Below are positions 44,595 to 53,383 of a stretch of DNA of 64,000 nt, piece after piece (the first letter of the stretch is position 1; each line of letters begins with the position of its first letter). The DNA lies in the NCBI GenBank assembly GCA_003674045.1, contig PENC01000001.1, positions 930,001 through 994,000 on the forward strand, written 5' to 3'. The position numbers and the translations under genes are program-made. The stretch is from Streptomyces griseocarneus. Its GTDB lineage: Bacteria > Actinomycetota > Actinomycetes > Streptomycetales > Streptomycetaceae. The notes under the pieces are model-generated. The model was not told the DNA's origin. It did no database searches and was given only the letters and a program-made list of their open reading frames with translations.

Positions 44595-44678
44595 TTACGT
44601 ACGGGCGGGCATGCCCGGGTGCTCCGCAGGGACTTCGGGGTCGTGGGTACGGACCGGTGCCATGCGTGTCTGCTCCAT
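44595..44678 (-). CDS. Possible 27-codon leader ORF between riboswitch and mmsA
   Basis: ATG 44678 directly preceded by GAGG; the frame runs MEQTRMAPVRTHDPEVPAE and ends with TAA at 44595. It lies in the leader between the B12 box and mmsA. It could be a leader peptide controlled by the riboswitch, or chance. The ribosome site is very close to the start, which lowers confidence. Confidence 0.25.
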   Translation of the reverse strand: MEQTRMAPVRTHDPEVPAEHPGMPART

Positions 44679-44699
44679 CCTCGTGGAAACACGGAACAT

Positions 44700-44850
44700 C
44701 CCGCGGCCGGTATCCTGACTCCCGGATCACCGCATGCCGCCCGCCTTCCCGACGCGTCGCGTCAGTGGCGTGCTCTCGACGGCACACTTCCCGGTCACAG
44801 TGGCGGGACCGTGCCGGATTCACACCGGCTTCCCTGCACCGCGGGCCTTG
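44700..44850 (-). promoter_or_regulatory. Cobalamin (B12) riboswitch upstream of the mmsA operon
   Basis: Read on the minus strand, the region has the hallmark cobalamin aptamer elements in order: GGGAAGCCGGTGTGAATCC (44818-44836 reversed), CCCGCCACTGTGA, then, after a variable arm, the B12 box GGGAGTCAGGATACCGGCC (44705-44723 reversed). It ends about 225 bases before the mmsA start. No clear terminator hairpin follows, so control of translation or of the leader ORF is more likely than attenuation. The class assignment rests on conserved blocks seen by eye. Confidence 0.85.
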
Positions 44851-44867
44851 GCCACGAACATATAGTT

Positions 44868-44875
44868 GGACGTCC
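44868..44875. promoter_or_regulatory. GGACGTCC palindrome at the riboswitch promoter
   Basis: A perfect 8-base palindrome (flanked as TTGGACGTCCTAG) lies about 20 bases before the predicted 5' end of the riboswitch. It partly overlaps the likely -35/-10 spacer of the leftward promoter (TATATG at ~44858-44863 on the minus strand). It could be a repressor operator for the valine operon. Confidence 0.4.
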
Positions 44876-44929
44876 TAGTAAGTCCAGCCCCGGCCTCGAC
44901 GACAGGGGCCGGCGCAAGGGACGCGCGCC

Positions 44930-44976
44930 TTCGCAGACTTGGCAGAACGCGCCCGGAAGATTCGCAGCACTTGGCA
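44930..44976. promoter_or_regulatory. TTSGCA direct-repeat pairs upstream of aceA (sites 1 and 2)
   Basis: Two copies of TTCGCA-N2/3-CTTGGCA: 44930-44944 and 44961-44976. Each holds two TTSGCA hexamers spaced 9 or 10 bases apart. The same hexamer, at 9-base spacing, is in front of the RamB/PrpR-type regulator (51238-51274), pointing to it as the binding protein. The sites also lie 55-115 bases upstream of the mmsA leader promoter. Confidence 0.6.
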
Positions 44977-45099
44977 CCGGGCCACGGTTGATGGCACTCC
45001 GTGCCACTGCCAGAGTCGTACCGCGGCCCGCCGCTCCGGGCCTCTCCGCTCCTCTCCGTCACCGACGGCACGGCGGGCCGCATTCCCGGTTTCCCGTCC

Positions 45100-45114
45100 T
45101 TCGCATGCTTGGCA
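45100..45114. promoter_or_regulatory. TTSGCA direct-repeat pair upstream of aceA (site 3)
   Basis: Third copy of TTCGCA-N2-CTTGGCA, 74 bases before the aceA start, hexamers 9 bases apart. Its position near the probable aceA promoter suggests repression or activation of isocitrate lyase by carbon source. Confidence 0.6.
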
Positions 45115-45187
45115 GGATCCCGGGGCCTTTCGACCACCGCTCTCATCCGGTCTCATCCAGATCCATCACCGATCCCAGGAGACAGCC

Positions 45188-46480
45188 ATGGCACAGGCAG
45201 CGACGGGCACCCCGACGACCGCCGAGGAGCTCGCCCGGCGGTGGGCGACCGATCCCCGCTGGACGGGGATCGAGCGCACCTACACCGCCGAGGACGTGAT
45301 CCGGCTCTCCGGCAGCGTCCGCGAGGAGCACACGCTGGCCCGCCGCGGCGCCGAGCGGCTGTGGCGGCAACTGCACGAGCGCGACTACGTCCACGCCCTC
45401 GGCGCGCTCACCGGCGGGCAGGCGGTGCAGATGGTCAGGGCCGGCCTCCAGGCGATCTACCTCTCCGGCTGGCAGGTCGCCGCCGACGCCAACCTCGCCG
45501 GCCACACCTACCCCGACCAGAGCCTCTACCCCGCCAACTCCGTGCCGCAGGTCGTGCGCCGTATCAACAACGCGCTGCTGCGCGCCGACCAGATCGCCAC
45601 CGCCGAGGACGCGGGCGACACCACCGACTGGCTCGCCCCGATCGTCGCCGACGCCGAGGCGGGCTTCGGCGGACCGCTCAACGCCTTCGAGCTCACCAAG
45701 GCGATGATCGCCGCGGGCGCGGCGGGCATCCACTACGAGGACCAGCTCGCCTCGGAGAAGAAGTGCGGCCACCTCGGCGGCAAGGTCCTCGTCCCCACCG
45801 CCCAGCACATCCGCACCCTCAACGCCGCCCGCCTCGCCGCCGACATCGCCGACGTGCCCACCCTCGTCGTGGCCCGTACGGACGCCCTGGCCGCGACCCT
45901 GCTGACCAGCGACGTCGACGAGACCGACGCGCAGTTCTGCACGGGGGAGCGCACGGCGGAGGGCTTCCACCGGGTGCGCAACGGCATGGGGCCGGTGATC
46001 GCGCGCGGCCTCGCCTACGCCCCGTACGCCGACCTCATCTGGGTGGAGACCGGCACCCCCGACCTGGCCCAGGCCCGCGAGTTCGCCGAGGCGCTCCACG
46101 CCCGGTACCCCGGCAAGATGCTCGCGTACAACTGCTCGCCCTCCTTCAACTGGAAGGCCGCCCTGGACGACGACCAGATCGCCAAGTTCCAGCGCGAGCT
46201 GGGCGCGATGGGCTACCGCTTCCAGTTCATCACCCTCGCCGGGTTCCACTCGCTCAACCACGGCATGTTCGATCTCGCCCGGGGCTACGCCGAGCACGGC
46301 ATGACCGCCTACGTCGACCTCCAGGAGCGCGAGTTCGCCGCCCAGGCGCAGGGCTTCACCGCGGTGAAGCACCAGCGGGAGGTCGGCACGGGCTACTTCG
46401 ACCTCGTCTCCACCGCGGTCAACCCGGCCTCCTCCACGACCGCGCTGACCGGATCGACGGAGGAGGAGCAGTTCCACTAG
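45188..46480 (+). CDS. aceA: Isocitrate lyase
   Basis: 430-residue isocitrate lyase cleaving isocitrate to glyoxylate and succinate in the glyoxylate shunt; actinobacterial enzymes of this class may also act on 2-methylisocitrate. The active-site loop KKCGH has its Cys at residue 193. [14 protein letters not shown] metal binding ([21 protein letters not shown]) and [10 protein letters not shown] complete the site. ATG 45188 has AGGAGA upstream. Three TTSGCA repeat sites lie in its promoter region, and the operon for valine breakdown is divergent from it. Confidence 0.95.
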   Translation: MAQAATGTPTTAEELARRWATDPRWTGIERTYTAEDVIRLSGSVREEHTLARRGAERLWRQLHERDYVHALGALTGGQAVQMVRAGLQAIYLSGWQVAADANLAGHTYPDQSLYPANSVPQVVRRINNALLRADQIATAEDAGDTTDWLAPIVADAEAGFGGPLNAFELTKAMIAAGAAGIHYEDQLASEKKCGHLGGKVLVPTAQHIRTLNAARLAADIADVPTLVVARTDALAATLLTSDVDETDAQFCTGERTAEGFHRVRNGMGPVIARGLAYAPYADLIWVETGTPDLAQAREFAEALHARYPGKMLAYNCSPSFNWKAALDDDQIAKFQRELGAMGYRFQFITLAGFHSLNHGMFDLARGYAEHGMTAYVDLQEREFAAQAQGFTAVKHQREVGTGYFDLVSTAVNPASSTTALTGSTEEEQFH

Positions 46481-46569
46481 GCGCTCCGCTGGAAGGGCGG
46501 GCCAGTCCGCTGCGGGCTGGTGGGGGCTGGTCGCGCCCACGCGGCGGAGCCGCATGATGCAGCACAGCC

Positions 46570-46592
46570 CCGCGCCCCTTTGTGGGGCGCGG
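46570..46592. terminator. G/C-rich hairpin after aceA, Streptomyces-type dispersed repeat
   Basis: A perfect 9-base stem CCGCGCCCC/GGGGCGCGG (46570-46578 with 46584-46592). It follows a GGGGCTGGTCGCGC-type stretch of the kind that recurs at gene ends in Streptomyces chromosomes. It should terminate aceA transcription before the dehydrogenase gene. Confidence 0.6.
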
Positions 46593-46627
46593 CACCCCCA
46601 TCTCGTCCGGCAACAGGAGGTACAGCC

Positions 46628-47503
46628 GTGAACACCACCATCCCCACCCGTGTCGGCATCGTCGGCGGTGGGCAGATGGGCGCCGGGATCGCCGAGGTCT
46701 GCGCGCGCGCCGGGCTCGACACCGTCGTCTGCGAGGCGGACGCCACCGCCGCGCGCGCCGCGCGGGACCGTGTGACCGCCTCCCTCGAACGCGCCGTCGC
46801 CAAGGGCAAGCTGGACGAACGGGCCGCCGGGGACGCACTCGCCCGGCTCGTCTTCTCCGGCAGCCTGGACGACCTCGCCGACCGCCGGCTCGTCATCGAG
46901 GCCGTGATCGAGAACGCGGAGGTGAAGACCGAGGTCTTCGCCGCCGTCGACAAGATCGTCGAGGATCCGGAGGCGATCCTCGCCACCAACACCTCCTCGA
47001 TCCCCGTGATGCGCCTCGGCATGGCGACCCGCCGCGCCGACCGCGTCGTCGGACTGCACTTCTTCAACCCCGTGCCCGTCCTGCCCCTGGTGGAGGTCGT
47101 GTCCTCCCTGCACACCGCGGCCGGGACCGTGGAGGCCGTCGAGGCGTTCGCCACCGGTGCCCTGGGCAAGACGGTCGTACGGTCCCAGGACCGCGCCGGT
47201 TTCGTCGTCAACGCCCTGCTGATCCCGTATCTCCTCTCCGCGATCCGCATGGCCGAATCCGGCTTCGCCACGGCCACGGACCTCGACACCGGCATGGAGC
47301 TCGGCTGCGCCCATCCGATGGGCCCCCTGAGGCTCGCCGACCTGATCGGCCTGGACACCGTCGCCTCCATCGCGGAGTCGCTGTACGAGGAGTTCAAGGA
47401 GCCGCTCTACGCCCCGCCCCCGCTGCTGCTGCGCATGGTGGAGGCGGGGCTGCTGGGCCGTAAGTCCGGCAGGGGGTTCCACACCTACGGCCGGAGCCGA
47501 TGA
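46628..47503 (+). CDS. 3-hydroxybutyryl-CoA dehydrogenase
   Basis: 291-residue NAD(P)-dependent dehydrogenase interconverting acetoacetyl-CoA and 3-hydroxybutyryl-CoA. The N-terminal motif GIVGGGQMGAGIAEVCARAG binds the cofactor; ATNTSSIPV and GLHFFNPVPVLPLVEVV carry the catalytic Ser/His region, and the C-terminal helical domain ends in LGRKSGRGFHTYG. It starts at GTG 46628 after AGGAGG. In Streptomyces this enzyme commonly feeds the ethylmalonyl-CoA route and polyketide precursors. It converges with prpC 13 bases away. Confidence 0.92.
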   Translation: MNTTIPTRVGIVGGGQMGAGIAEVCARAGLDTVVCEADATAARAARDRVTASLERAVAKGKLDERAAGDALARLVFSGSLDDLADRRLVIEAVIENAEVKTEVFAAVDKIVEDPEAILATNTSSIPVMRLGMATRRADRVVGLHFFNPVPVLPLVEVVSSLHTAAGTVEAVEAFATGALGKTVVRSQDRAGFVVNALLIPYLLSAIRMAESGFATATDLDTGMELGCAHPMGPLRLADLIGLDTVASIAESLYEEFKEPLYAPPPLLLRMVEAGLLGRKSGRGFHTYGRSR

Positions 47504-47516
47504 CGTGGCCCGCACG

Positions 47517-48653
47517 TCACGCGGGCGAGGGCACCGCGCGCCGGCCCGGTCCCGTGTAGGCGCCCAGCGGCCGGATCAGCGCGTTGTGGGCGAGCTGTTC
47601 GGTGATGTGGGCCGTCCAGCCGGTGATACGGCTCATCACGAAGATCGGCGTGAAGGCGGGGACGTCGAAGCCCATCAGGTGGTAGGCGAGACCGGCGGGG
47701 TAGTCGAGGTTGGGGTGGATGTCCTTGCGCCGGAGCATCGCGGAGCGCAGGGCCGCGTGGACGGCGGCCAGGCGGGCCGCCTCGGGGGTGCTCGCGCGGT
47801 CCGTCAGCCGGTCCGTCGCCTCCTGCATGATCGGTACGCGGGAGTCCCCGTGCCGGTAGACGCGGTGGCCGAAGCCCATGATCTTGCGCTTCGCTGCCAG
47901 CGCCTCGTCCAGCCACTCCTCCACCCGCTCCGGGGTCCCGATCTCCCGCAGCGTGTGCATCACGGCCTCGTTGGCGCCGCCGTGCAGCGGGCCCTTGAGC
48001 GCGCCGATGGCGGCGGTCACGGCGCTGTAGAGGTCGGAGAGGGTGGAGGTGACGACGCGGGCGGTGAAGGTCGAGGCGTTGAAGCTGTGCTCGGCGTAGA
48101 GGATGAGCGAGATCTCGAAGCAGCGCACCACCTCCGGGTCGGGTACGCGGCCGAAGCACATGTGGAAGAAGTTCTCGGCGAGGCCGAGGTCCGGGTCGGG
48201 CTGGACAGGGGCGAGGCCGTGCCGCCTGCGGTGGTCGGCGGCGACGACCGTGGGCAGCTTGGCCAGCAGGTTCAGGGACTTGGCGCGGTGGGCGGCGGGG
48301 CTGCCGTCGTCCTCGGCGGGGTCCTCGGCGCCGAAGAGGCTGACGGCGGTGCGCAGCACGTCCATGGGATGACAGGTCTGCGGCAGCCGCGCGAGCAGCT
48401 CGGCCGTCGTGCGGTCCAGGCGCCGCAGGGCGCTCTCCCGGGCCCGGAACTCCCTCAGCTGCCCGTCGCCCGGCAGGTCGCCGTACCAGAGGAGGTGGGC
48501 GACCTCCTCGAAGGAGCAGCGGGCGGCCAGATCCTGGACCGGGTAGCCGCGGTAGGTCAGGGAGTTGGTCTCCTGGATGACGGTGGAGATGGCGGTGGTG
48601 TCGACGACGACACCGGCCAGCCCGCGGTGGATCTCCGGCGTGGTGGTGGTCAC
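47517..48653 (-). CDS. prpC: Citrate synthase 2 / 2-methylcitrate synthase
   Basis: 378-residue citrate-synthase-family enzyme. Catalytic residues: His in GPLHGGANEAV, His in GFGHRVYR, Asp in HPNLDYPAG. The short length (~380) and the position after prpD and prpB indicate the methylcitrate role, condensing propionyl-CoA with oxaloacetate. GTG 48653 has GGAGG upstream. It is the third gene of the prpD-prpB-prpC operon, 30 bases after prpB. Confidence 0.9.
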   Translation of the reverse strand: MTTTTPEIHRGLAGVVVDTTAISTVIQETNSLTYRGYPVQDLAARCSFEEVAHLLWYGDLPGDGQLREFRARESALRRLDRTTAELLARLPQTCHPMDVLRTAVSLFGAEDPAEDDGSPAAHRAKSLNLLAKLPTVVAADHRRRHGLAPVQPDPDLGLAENFFHMCFGRVPDPEVVRCFEISLILYAEHSFNASTFTARVVTSTLSDLYSAVTAAIGALKGPLHGGANEAVMHTLREIGTPERVEEWLDEALAAKRKIMGFGHRVYRHGDSRVPIMQEATDRLTDRASTPEAARLAAVHAALRSAMLRRKDIHPNLDYPAGLAYHLMGFDVPAFTPIFVMSRITGWTAHITEQLAHNALIRPLGAYTGPGRRAVPSPA

Positions 48654-48683
48654 GGGTGCCTCCGATGGTCCGATGCGTTGTTG

Positions 48684-49589
48684 TCAGGTGCCGGGCGGGA
48701 GCGTGAAGTCGAAGACGGCCGAGTCGAAGGCCGCGTACCGCTCGTAGCCGAGGAGTTCGTACAGGCGGGAGCGGGTCTGCATCCGGGGGAGCAGCGACTC
48801 CTGGCCGCCCTCGGCCGCGAGGACGCGCAGCCCGTCCTCGATCGCGCCCATGGCCAGGCGCAGCAGGGTGACGGGGTAGAGGGCGATGTTGTAGCCGAGG
48901 TCCTCCAGGGTGCGGGCGTCCAGCAGTGGGCTCTTGCCGAACTCGGTCATGTTGGCGAGCAGCGGTACGTCCACGGCCGCGCGGAACGCCTCGAACTCGG
49001 CCTCGTCGGCCAGTGCCTCGGGGAAGACCGCGTCGGCGCCCGCGTCCACGTACGCCTTGGCGCGGTCGATCGCGGCGGTCAGTCCTTCGGCGGCGCGCGC
49101 GTCGGTGCGGGCCATCAGCAGGAAGTCCGGGTCGCGGCGGGCGTCGGCGGCGGCCCGTACCCGGCGGACCATCTCCTCCCGGGGCACGACGGCCTTGCCG
49201 TCGAGGTGGCCGCAGCGCTTGGGGTTGACCTGGTCCTCCAGGTGGAGCCCGGCCAGACCGGCGTCCTCCAGCAGCTGGACGGTCCGGGCCGCGTTCATGG
49301 GTTCGCCGAAGCCGGTGTCGGCGTCGGCGAGCACGGGCAGATCGGTGACGCGGGTGATCTGCCGGGCGCGGTCGGCGAGTTCGGTGGCGGTGGTCAGCCC
49401 GATGTCGGGCAGCCCCAGATCGGCGGCGAGCACGGCTCCGGAGAGGTAGGCGGCGTCGAAGCCGGTCTCCTGGATGAGCCGGGCGGAGAGCGGGTTGACC
49501 GCCCCGGGGACGCGGAGCAGCCGCCCCGAGGCGAGCTGCTCGCGGAAGGCGCGGCGGCGTCCGGCGGGGGTGGTGCGGGTGTGCAGCAT
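48684..49589 (-). CDS. prpB: 2-methylisocitrate lyase
   Basis: 301-residue PEP-mutase/ICL-superfamily lyase releasing pyruvate and succinate. The active-site Cys is in NPKRCGHLDG; the metal-binding LADADTGFGEPMNAARTV and the family start FREQLASGRLLRVPGAVNPLSARLIQ are present. Its start codon overlaps the prpD stop as TGATG. It completes the 2-methylcitrate cycle with its neighbours. Confidence 0.93.
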   Translation of the reverse strand: MLHTRTTPAGRRRAFREQLASGRLLRVPGAVNPLSARLIQETGFDAAYLSGAVLAADLGLPDIGLTTATELADRARQITRVTDLPVLADADTGFGEPMNAARTVQLLEDAGLAGLHLEDQVNPKRCGHLDGKAVVPREEMVRRVRAAADARRDPDFLLMARTDARAAEGLTAAIDRAKAYVDAGADAVFPEALADEAEFEAFRAAVDVPLLANMTEFGKSPLLDARTLEDLGYNIALYPVTLLRLAMGAIEDGLRVLAAEGGQESLLPRMQTRSRLYELLGYERYAAFDSAVFDFTLPPGT

Positions 49590-51109
49590 CAGAACAGCCC
49601 CCCGGGGAGCCCGGCGTCGTACGCGCCGACGGCCTCGGTGCCGACAGCGGGGAACAGCGCGTCGAGACCGTAGGCGTCGAGACCGGCCAGCCCGGCGGCA
49701 GCGTCGAGGAACCGGTCCTGCGCCTCGGGCGCGACCCTTCCTTCCGCCAGTGTCCGGAACTTGGCGGTGTACCCGGCGCGGTCGAAGGGCCGCGCGCCCG
49801 CGGGGTGGGCGTCGGCGACCGCCAGTTCGTCCTCGATCACCGTGCCGTCGTCGAGCGTGATCACCGCCCGGCCGCCGAAGGCACGCCGTGCAGGGTCGGG
49901 GTCGTGGTAGCGGCGGGTCCACTTCGGGTCCTCCACGGTGGAGACCTTCCGCCACAGCGCGACGGTCTCCGGGCGGCGGGCGCGCTCGGGCGCGTACGAA
50001 CGCTCGTGGTGCCACACGCCGTCCTCCAGCGCCACCGCGAAGATGTACGGCACGGAGTGGTCCAGCGTCTCGCGGGACGCCGTGGGGTCGTACTTCTGCG
50101 GGTCGCCCGAGCCGGAGCCGATCACGTGGTGGGTGTGGTGGCTGGTGCGCAGCACGACGGAACGTACCCTCTCCAGCGGCCCGGTCTTCTCCCGCAGCCG
50201 ACGGGCCAGGTCGATGACCGCCTGCGCCTGGTACTCGGCCGAGTGCTCCTTGGTGTACGTGTCGAGGATGGCGCGCCGCGGCTCGCCGGGCTCCGGGAGC
50301 GTGACCGTGTACGAGGCGCCGGGGCCGCCCAGCATCCAGGCGAGGAAGCCGTCCTCGCCCTCGTAGACCGGCGACGGGGAGCCCTCGCCCCGCATCGCGC
50401 GGTCCACGGCCTCGATCGCCGCCTTGCCCGCGAAGGCCGGGGCGAACGCCTTCCAGCTGGAGATCTCCCCCTTGCGGGACTGCCGGGTGGCGGTCGTGGT
50501 GTGCACGGCCTGCTGCACGGCCTGGCAGACGGTTTTCGTCGGCAGCCGCAGGAGGGCGCCGAGGCCGCAGGCGGTGGCCGCGCTCAGGTGGGCGACGTGG
50601 TCGATGCGGTGCTCGTGCAGGCAGATGCCCTTGACCAGCGCGACGTGGACCTCGTACGCGGCGACGATGCCGCGCAGCAGATCGGCGCCGGAGCGGCCGG
50701 TGTGCTGGGCGACGGCCAGCAGGGGCGGGATGTTGTCCCCGGGGTGGGAGTAGTCGGCCGCCAGATAGGTGTCGTGGAAGTCGAGCTCCCGGACCGCGGT
50801 GCCGTTGGCCCACGCCGCCCACTCCGGGGAGACCCGGGTGCCGGGCGGCGCGCCGAAGACCGAGGCGCCGGGGGCCGAAGTGTGGGGGAGCGCCTGGGCG
50901 CGGGCGACGGCGACCGGGCGGCGGAGCAGGGAGGCGACGGCGACGGCGGCGTTGTCGACGACCCGGTTGGCGGCCATGGCGGCCGCGTCCGGGTCGAGGC
51001 CGACGGCGTCCTGCGTACCGGTGGCGACGGAGGCGAGCTTCCAGGCGAGCTGCTCCTCGCGCGGCAGCCGGGCGGCGCTCGGGTGGACACGGACCTGATG
51101 GGATATCAC
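49589..51109 (-). CDS. prpD: 2-methylcitrate dehydratase (MmgE/PrpD)
   Basis: 506-residue iron-sulfur-independent dehydratase of the MmgE/PrpD family. [27 protein letters not shown] is the family signature with the active-site Asp/His; [11 protein letters not shown] and [26 protein letters not shown] are also typical. GTG 51109 has GAGGAG upstream. It is the first gene of the prp operon and is divergent from the RamB/PrpR-type regulator, with the TGCGAA repeats lying between them. Confidence 0.92.
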   Translation of the reverse strand: MISHQVRVHPSAARLPREEQLAWKLASVATGTQDAVGLDPDAAAMAANRVVDNAAVAVASLLRRPVAVARAQALPHTSAPGASVFGAPPGTRVSPEWAAWANGTAVRELDFHDTYLAADYSHPGDNIPPLLAVAQHTGRSGADLLRGIVAAYEVHVALVKGICLHEHRIDHVAHLSAATACGLGALLRLPTKTVCQAVQQAVHTTTATRQSRKGEISSWKAFAPAFAGKAAIEAVDRAMRGEGSPSPVYEGEDGFLAWMLGGPGASYTVTLPEPGEPRRAILDTYTKEHSAEYQAQAVIDLARRLREKTGPLERVRSVVLRTSHHTHHVIGSGSGDPQKYDPTASRETLDHSVPYIFAVALEDGVWHHERSYAPERARRPETVALWRKVSTVEDPKWTRRYHDPDPARRAFGGRAVITLDDGTVIEDELAVADAHPAGARPFDRAGYTAKFRTLAEGRVAPEAQDRFLDAAAGLAGLDAYGLDALFPAVGTEAVGAYDAGLPGGLF

Positions 51110-51237
51110 GGGGCTCCTCGCGGATGACGGGGCGACGGGGTGACGGCGGGTGGTTCGTACGGACGACCCTCCCCTGCCGACGGCTGCGCCGCGAGGCCTC
51201 CAGCCTGTGGAATCCGGCCGGTGGAACGTTGTGAAAC

Positions 51238-51274
51238 TGCGAATTCTGCGAAAGATGCGAATGGTAGCTTCGCA
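51238..51274. promoter_or_regulatory. TGCGAA/TTCGCA iterons between prpD and its regulator
   Basis: TGCGAA at 51238-51243, 51247-51252 and 51256-51261 (exact 9-base period), followed by an inverted TTCGCA at 51269-51274. The hexamer equals the TTSGCA sites before aceA. It lies 25-60 bases ahead of the regulator start, so autoregulation and control of prpD from the same site are likely. Confidence 0.65.
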
Positions 51275-51298
51275 AGGACGGAGCGAGGGGAAGGACGA

Positions 51299-52783
51299 GT
51301 GCATCGCATGGGCCACCGCATGGGCCACCCGGAGAGCCGCAAGATCTACGCGCACGCCAAGCTGCGCAGACTCCGCCGCGAGCGCGGGCTGAACCAGGTC
51401 GAGCTGGCCCGCGCGCTCGGCATCTCCACCAGCTACCTCAACCAGATCGAGCACAACCAGCGCCCGCTCACCGCCCCGGTGCTGCTGCGGATCGCCGAGG
51501 TGCTCGGCGTCGACGCCGAGTTCTTCTCCGAGGCCGGAGCGGAGCGCCTGGCCACCGACCTGCGCGCCGCGCTCGGCGACGAGGCGTGCGGGGACGGGGT
51601 CCCCGCCGAGGAGGTGACCGACGTGGTGCGCGACCACCCCGAGGTGGCCCGTGCCCTCGTCGCCCTGCACCGCCGCTACCGCGACGCGGCCGAACGGGCC
51701 GCGGCCCTCGCCGAGCCCGGTGACACGACGTCACTGGTCCCGGCCGAACCGCACGACGACGTACGCGACTTCTTCTACGCCCACCACAACCACTTCGACG
51801 CGCTCGACGCGGCGGCCGAGCGCACAGCCGCCGACCTGGGGCCTGCCACGGCGGGCCGGGCGGCCGACCTGCTCGTGGACCGCCTGGCCGCACGGCATCA
51901 GGTGAAGGTCCTCCAGGCCGCGCCCGAACGGTCGGCCGATGCCCGGCGGTTCGACCCCGGCAGCGGCCTGCTCTTCCTCTCGCCCTGGCTGAACGACGGC
52001 CAGCGCGCGTTCCAACTCGCCACCCAGCTCGCCTTCCTGGAACACGGCACCCTGCTCGATACGCTGGCCGCCCACGCGGGCGGAGGCCGGGGCCCGTCGG
52101 CCGCCCTGGCCCGCATCGGCCTCGCCAACTACTTCGCGGGCGCGCTCCTGATGCCGTACACCGCCTTCCACGCCGCGGCCGAGGAGCTCCGCTACGACAT
52201 CGAACTGCTCCAGGCCCGCTTCGGGGTCGGCTTCGAGACCGTGTGCCACCGCCTCAGCACCCTCCAGCGCACCGGACGGCGCGGCGTGCCGTTCTCCTTC
52301 CTGCGCGTGGACAGGGCCGGAAACATCTCCAAACGCCAGTCGGCCACCGACTTCCACTTCTCCCGGCTCGGCGGCACCTGCCCGCTGTGGACCGTCTACG
52401 AGGCGTTCGCGGCACCCGGCCGCATCCTCACCCAGGTTGCCGAGATGCCCGACGGCAAGCGGTACTTCTGGCTCGCCCGCACCGTCACCCGCGGCGGCTT
52501 CGGCCACCACGCCCCGCGCGCGGAGTTCGCCGTCGCCCTGGGCTGCGAACTCCGCCACGCCCACCGCCTCGTCTACGCCGAAGGCGTGGCCCTCGACGAC
52601 CCCCGGGCCGCCACCCCCATCGGCCTCGGCTGCCGCATCTGCGAACGCCGCGACTGCGCCCAACGGGCCCGCCCACCGGCGGGCGGCCGCTTGTCCGTCG
52701 ACCCGGACCGGCGTACGCATGTTCCTTACCCGGTGACGGGGGCGGAGGGGTGGGGGCCGTCAGATTCGGGTCAGGTGGACTGA
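51299..52783 (+). CDS. RamB/PrpR (ScfR)-type XRE regulator of short-chain acyl metabolism
   Basis: ~494-residue regulator. N-terminal XRE helix-turn-helix ([33 protein letters not shown]). The middle ([27 protein letters not shown]...[21 protein letters not shown]) resembles the IrrE/ImmA-like peptidase fold. The C-terminal DUF2083-like part has cysteines ([16 protein letters not shown]) where related proteins bind a 4Fe-4S cluster. Members sense acyl-CoA state and control glyoxylate or methylcitrate genes. GTG 51299 is chosen; ATG 51308 is possible. It is divergent from prpD and overlaps the convergent GNAT gene by 13 bases. Confidence 0.9.
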   Translation: MHRMGHRMGHPESRKIYAHAKLRRLRRERGLNQVELARALGISTSYLNQIEHNQRPLTAPVLLRIAEVLGVDAEFFSEAGAERLATDLRAALGDEACGDGVPAEEVTDVVRDHPEVARALVALHRRYRDAAERAAALAEPGDTTSLVPAEPHDDVRDFFYAHHNHFDALDAAAERTAADLGPATAGRAADLLVDRLAARHQVKVLQAAPERSADARRFDPGSGLLFLSPWLNDGQRAFQLATQLAFLEHGTLLDTLAAHAGGGRGPSAALARIGLANYFAGALLMPYTAFHAAAEELRYDIELLQARFGVGFETVCHRLSTLQRTGRRGVPFSFLRVDRAGNISKRQSATDFHFSRLGGTCPLWTVYEAFAAPGRILTQVAEMPDGKRYFWLARTVTRGGFGHHAPRAEFAVALGCELRHAHRLVYAEGVALDDPRAATPIGLGCRICERRDCAQRARPPAGGRLSVDPDRRTHVPYPVTGAEGWGPSDSGQVD

Positions 52784-53307
52784 TCCACGTTCTTGAGAAT
52801 CTGGCTCAGCTCCGGGAGGCGTTCGGCGCGGCGGGCCATGAGGTGGATGCGGTTGTGGGTGCGCTGTACTTCGTGCAGCAGGGAGAACCCTTGGGTTTCG
52901 TAATAGCGGACGAGGCCGGGGAACATACATCCGCGTCGAACCCAGAGTTTTCCCTCGCGGGCGGCGTGATCGACTGCCCATAGCGCGATGAGGGTGCCGG
53001 GCTTGTGCGCGCGGTAAGCCGGGTCGGTCACGGTGGTGAAGAGGTAGTACGCGGGTTCGGCGAGCTCTTCGGGCGTCCATCCCCAGGGCGGGGTTTCCTC
53101 CTGCACGGTGGTGCAGCCGACGACGCGGGCGCTGTCGTCTTCCAGGACCCACATGCCGCCGTGCGAGTTTTCCGTCTGGGCGGCGAGGCTGTCGGCACTG
53201 TCGCGCCAGGTGGGCATGCCGCGCTCTTCGAGCCACGTGGAGCGGGAACGGATCACGGCGGCGACGGCGGGGGCGTCGGCGGCTGTGGCCAGGCGCATGG
53301 TGAGCAT
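52771..53307 (-). CDS. GNAT-family N-acetyltransferase
   Basis: 178-residue acetyltransferase. MRLATAADAPAVAAVIRSRSTWL opens the fold; WVLEDDSARVVGCTTVQEE is the central strand. LIALWAVDHAAREGKLWVRRGCMFPGLVRYYETQGFSLLHEV contains the C-terminal helix and YYETQGF turn. The pantetheine-binding loop is less canonical than in typical GNATs. ATG 53307 has GGAGG 8 bases upstream. It lies 76 bases downstream of the Asn-synthetase-like gene, same strand. In the acetylated lasso peptide albusnodin a GNAT accompanies the cyclase, so it may acetylate the RiPP product here. Confidence 0.8.
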   Translation of the reverse strand: MLTMRLATAADAPAVAAVIRSRSTWLEERGMPTWRDSADSLAAQTENSHGGMWVLEDDSARVVGCTTVQEETPPWGWTPEELAEPAYYLFTTVTDPAYRAHKPGTLIALWAVDHAAREGKLWVRRGCMFPGLVRYYETQGFSLLHEVQRTHNRIHLMARRAERLPELSQILKNVDQST

Positions 53308-53383
53308 GGGCGGGACCTCCGTGCGGTATCGGGTTCCGCAGCTTTCCACAACGGGGGTTCCGCGGGCGGAACCCCCGTGGGTG

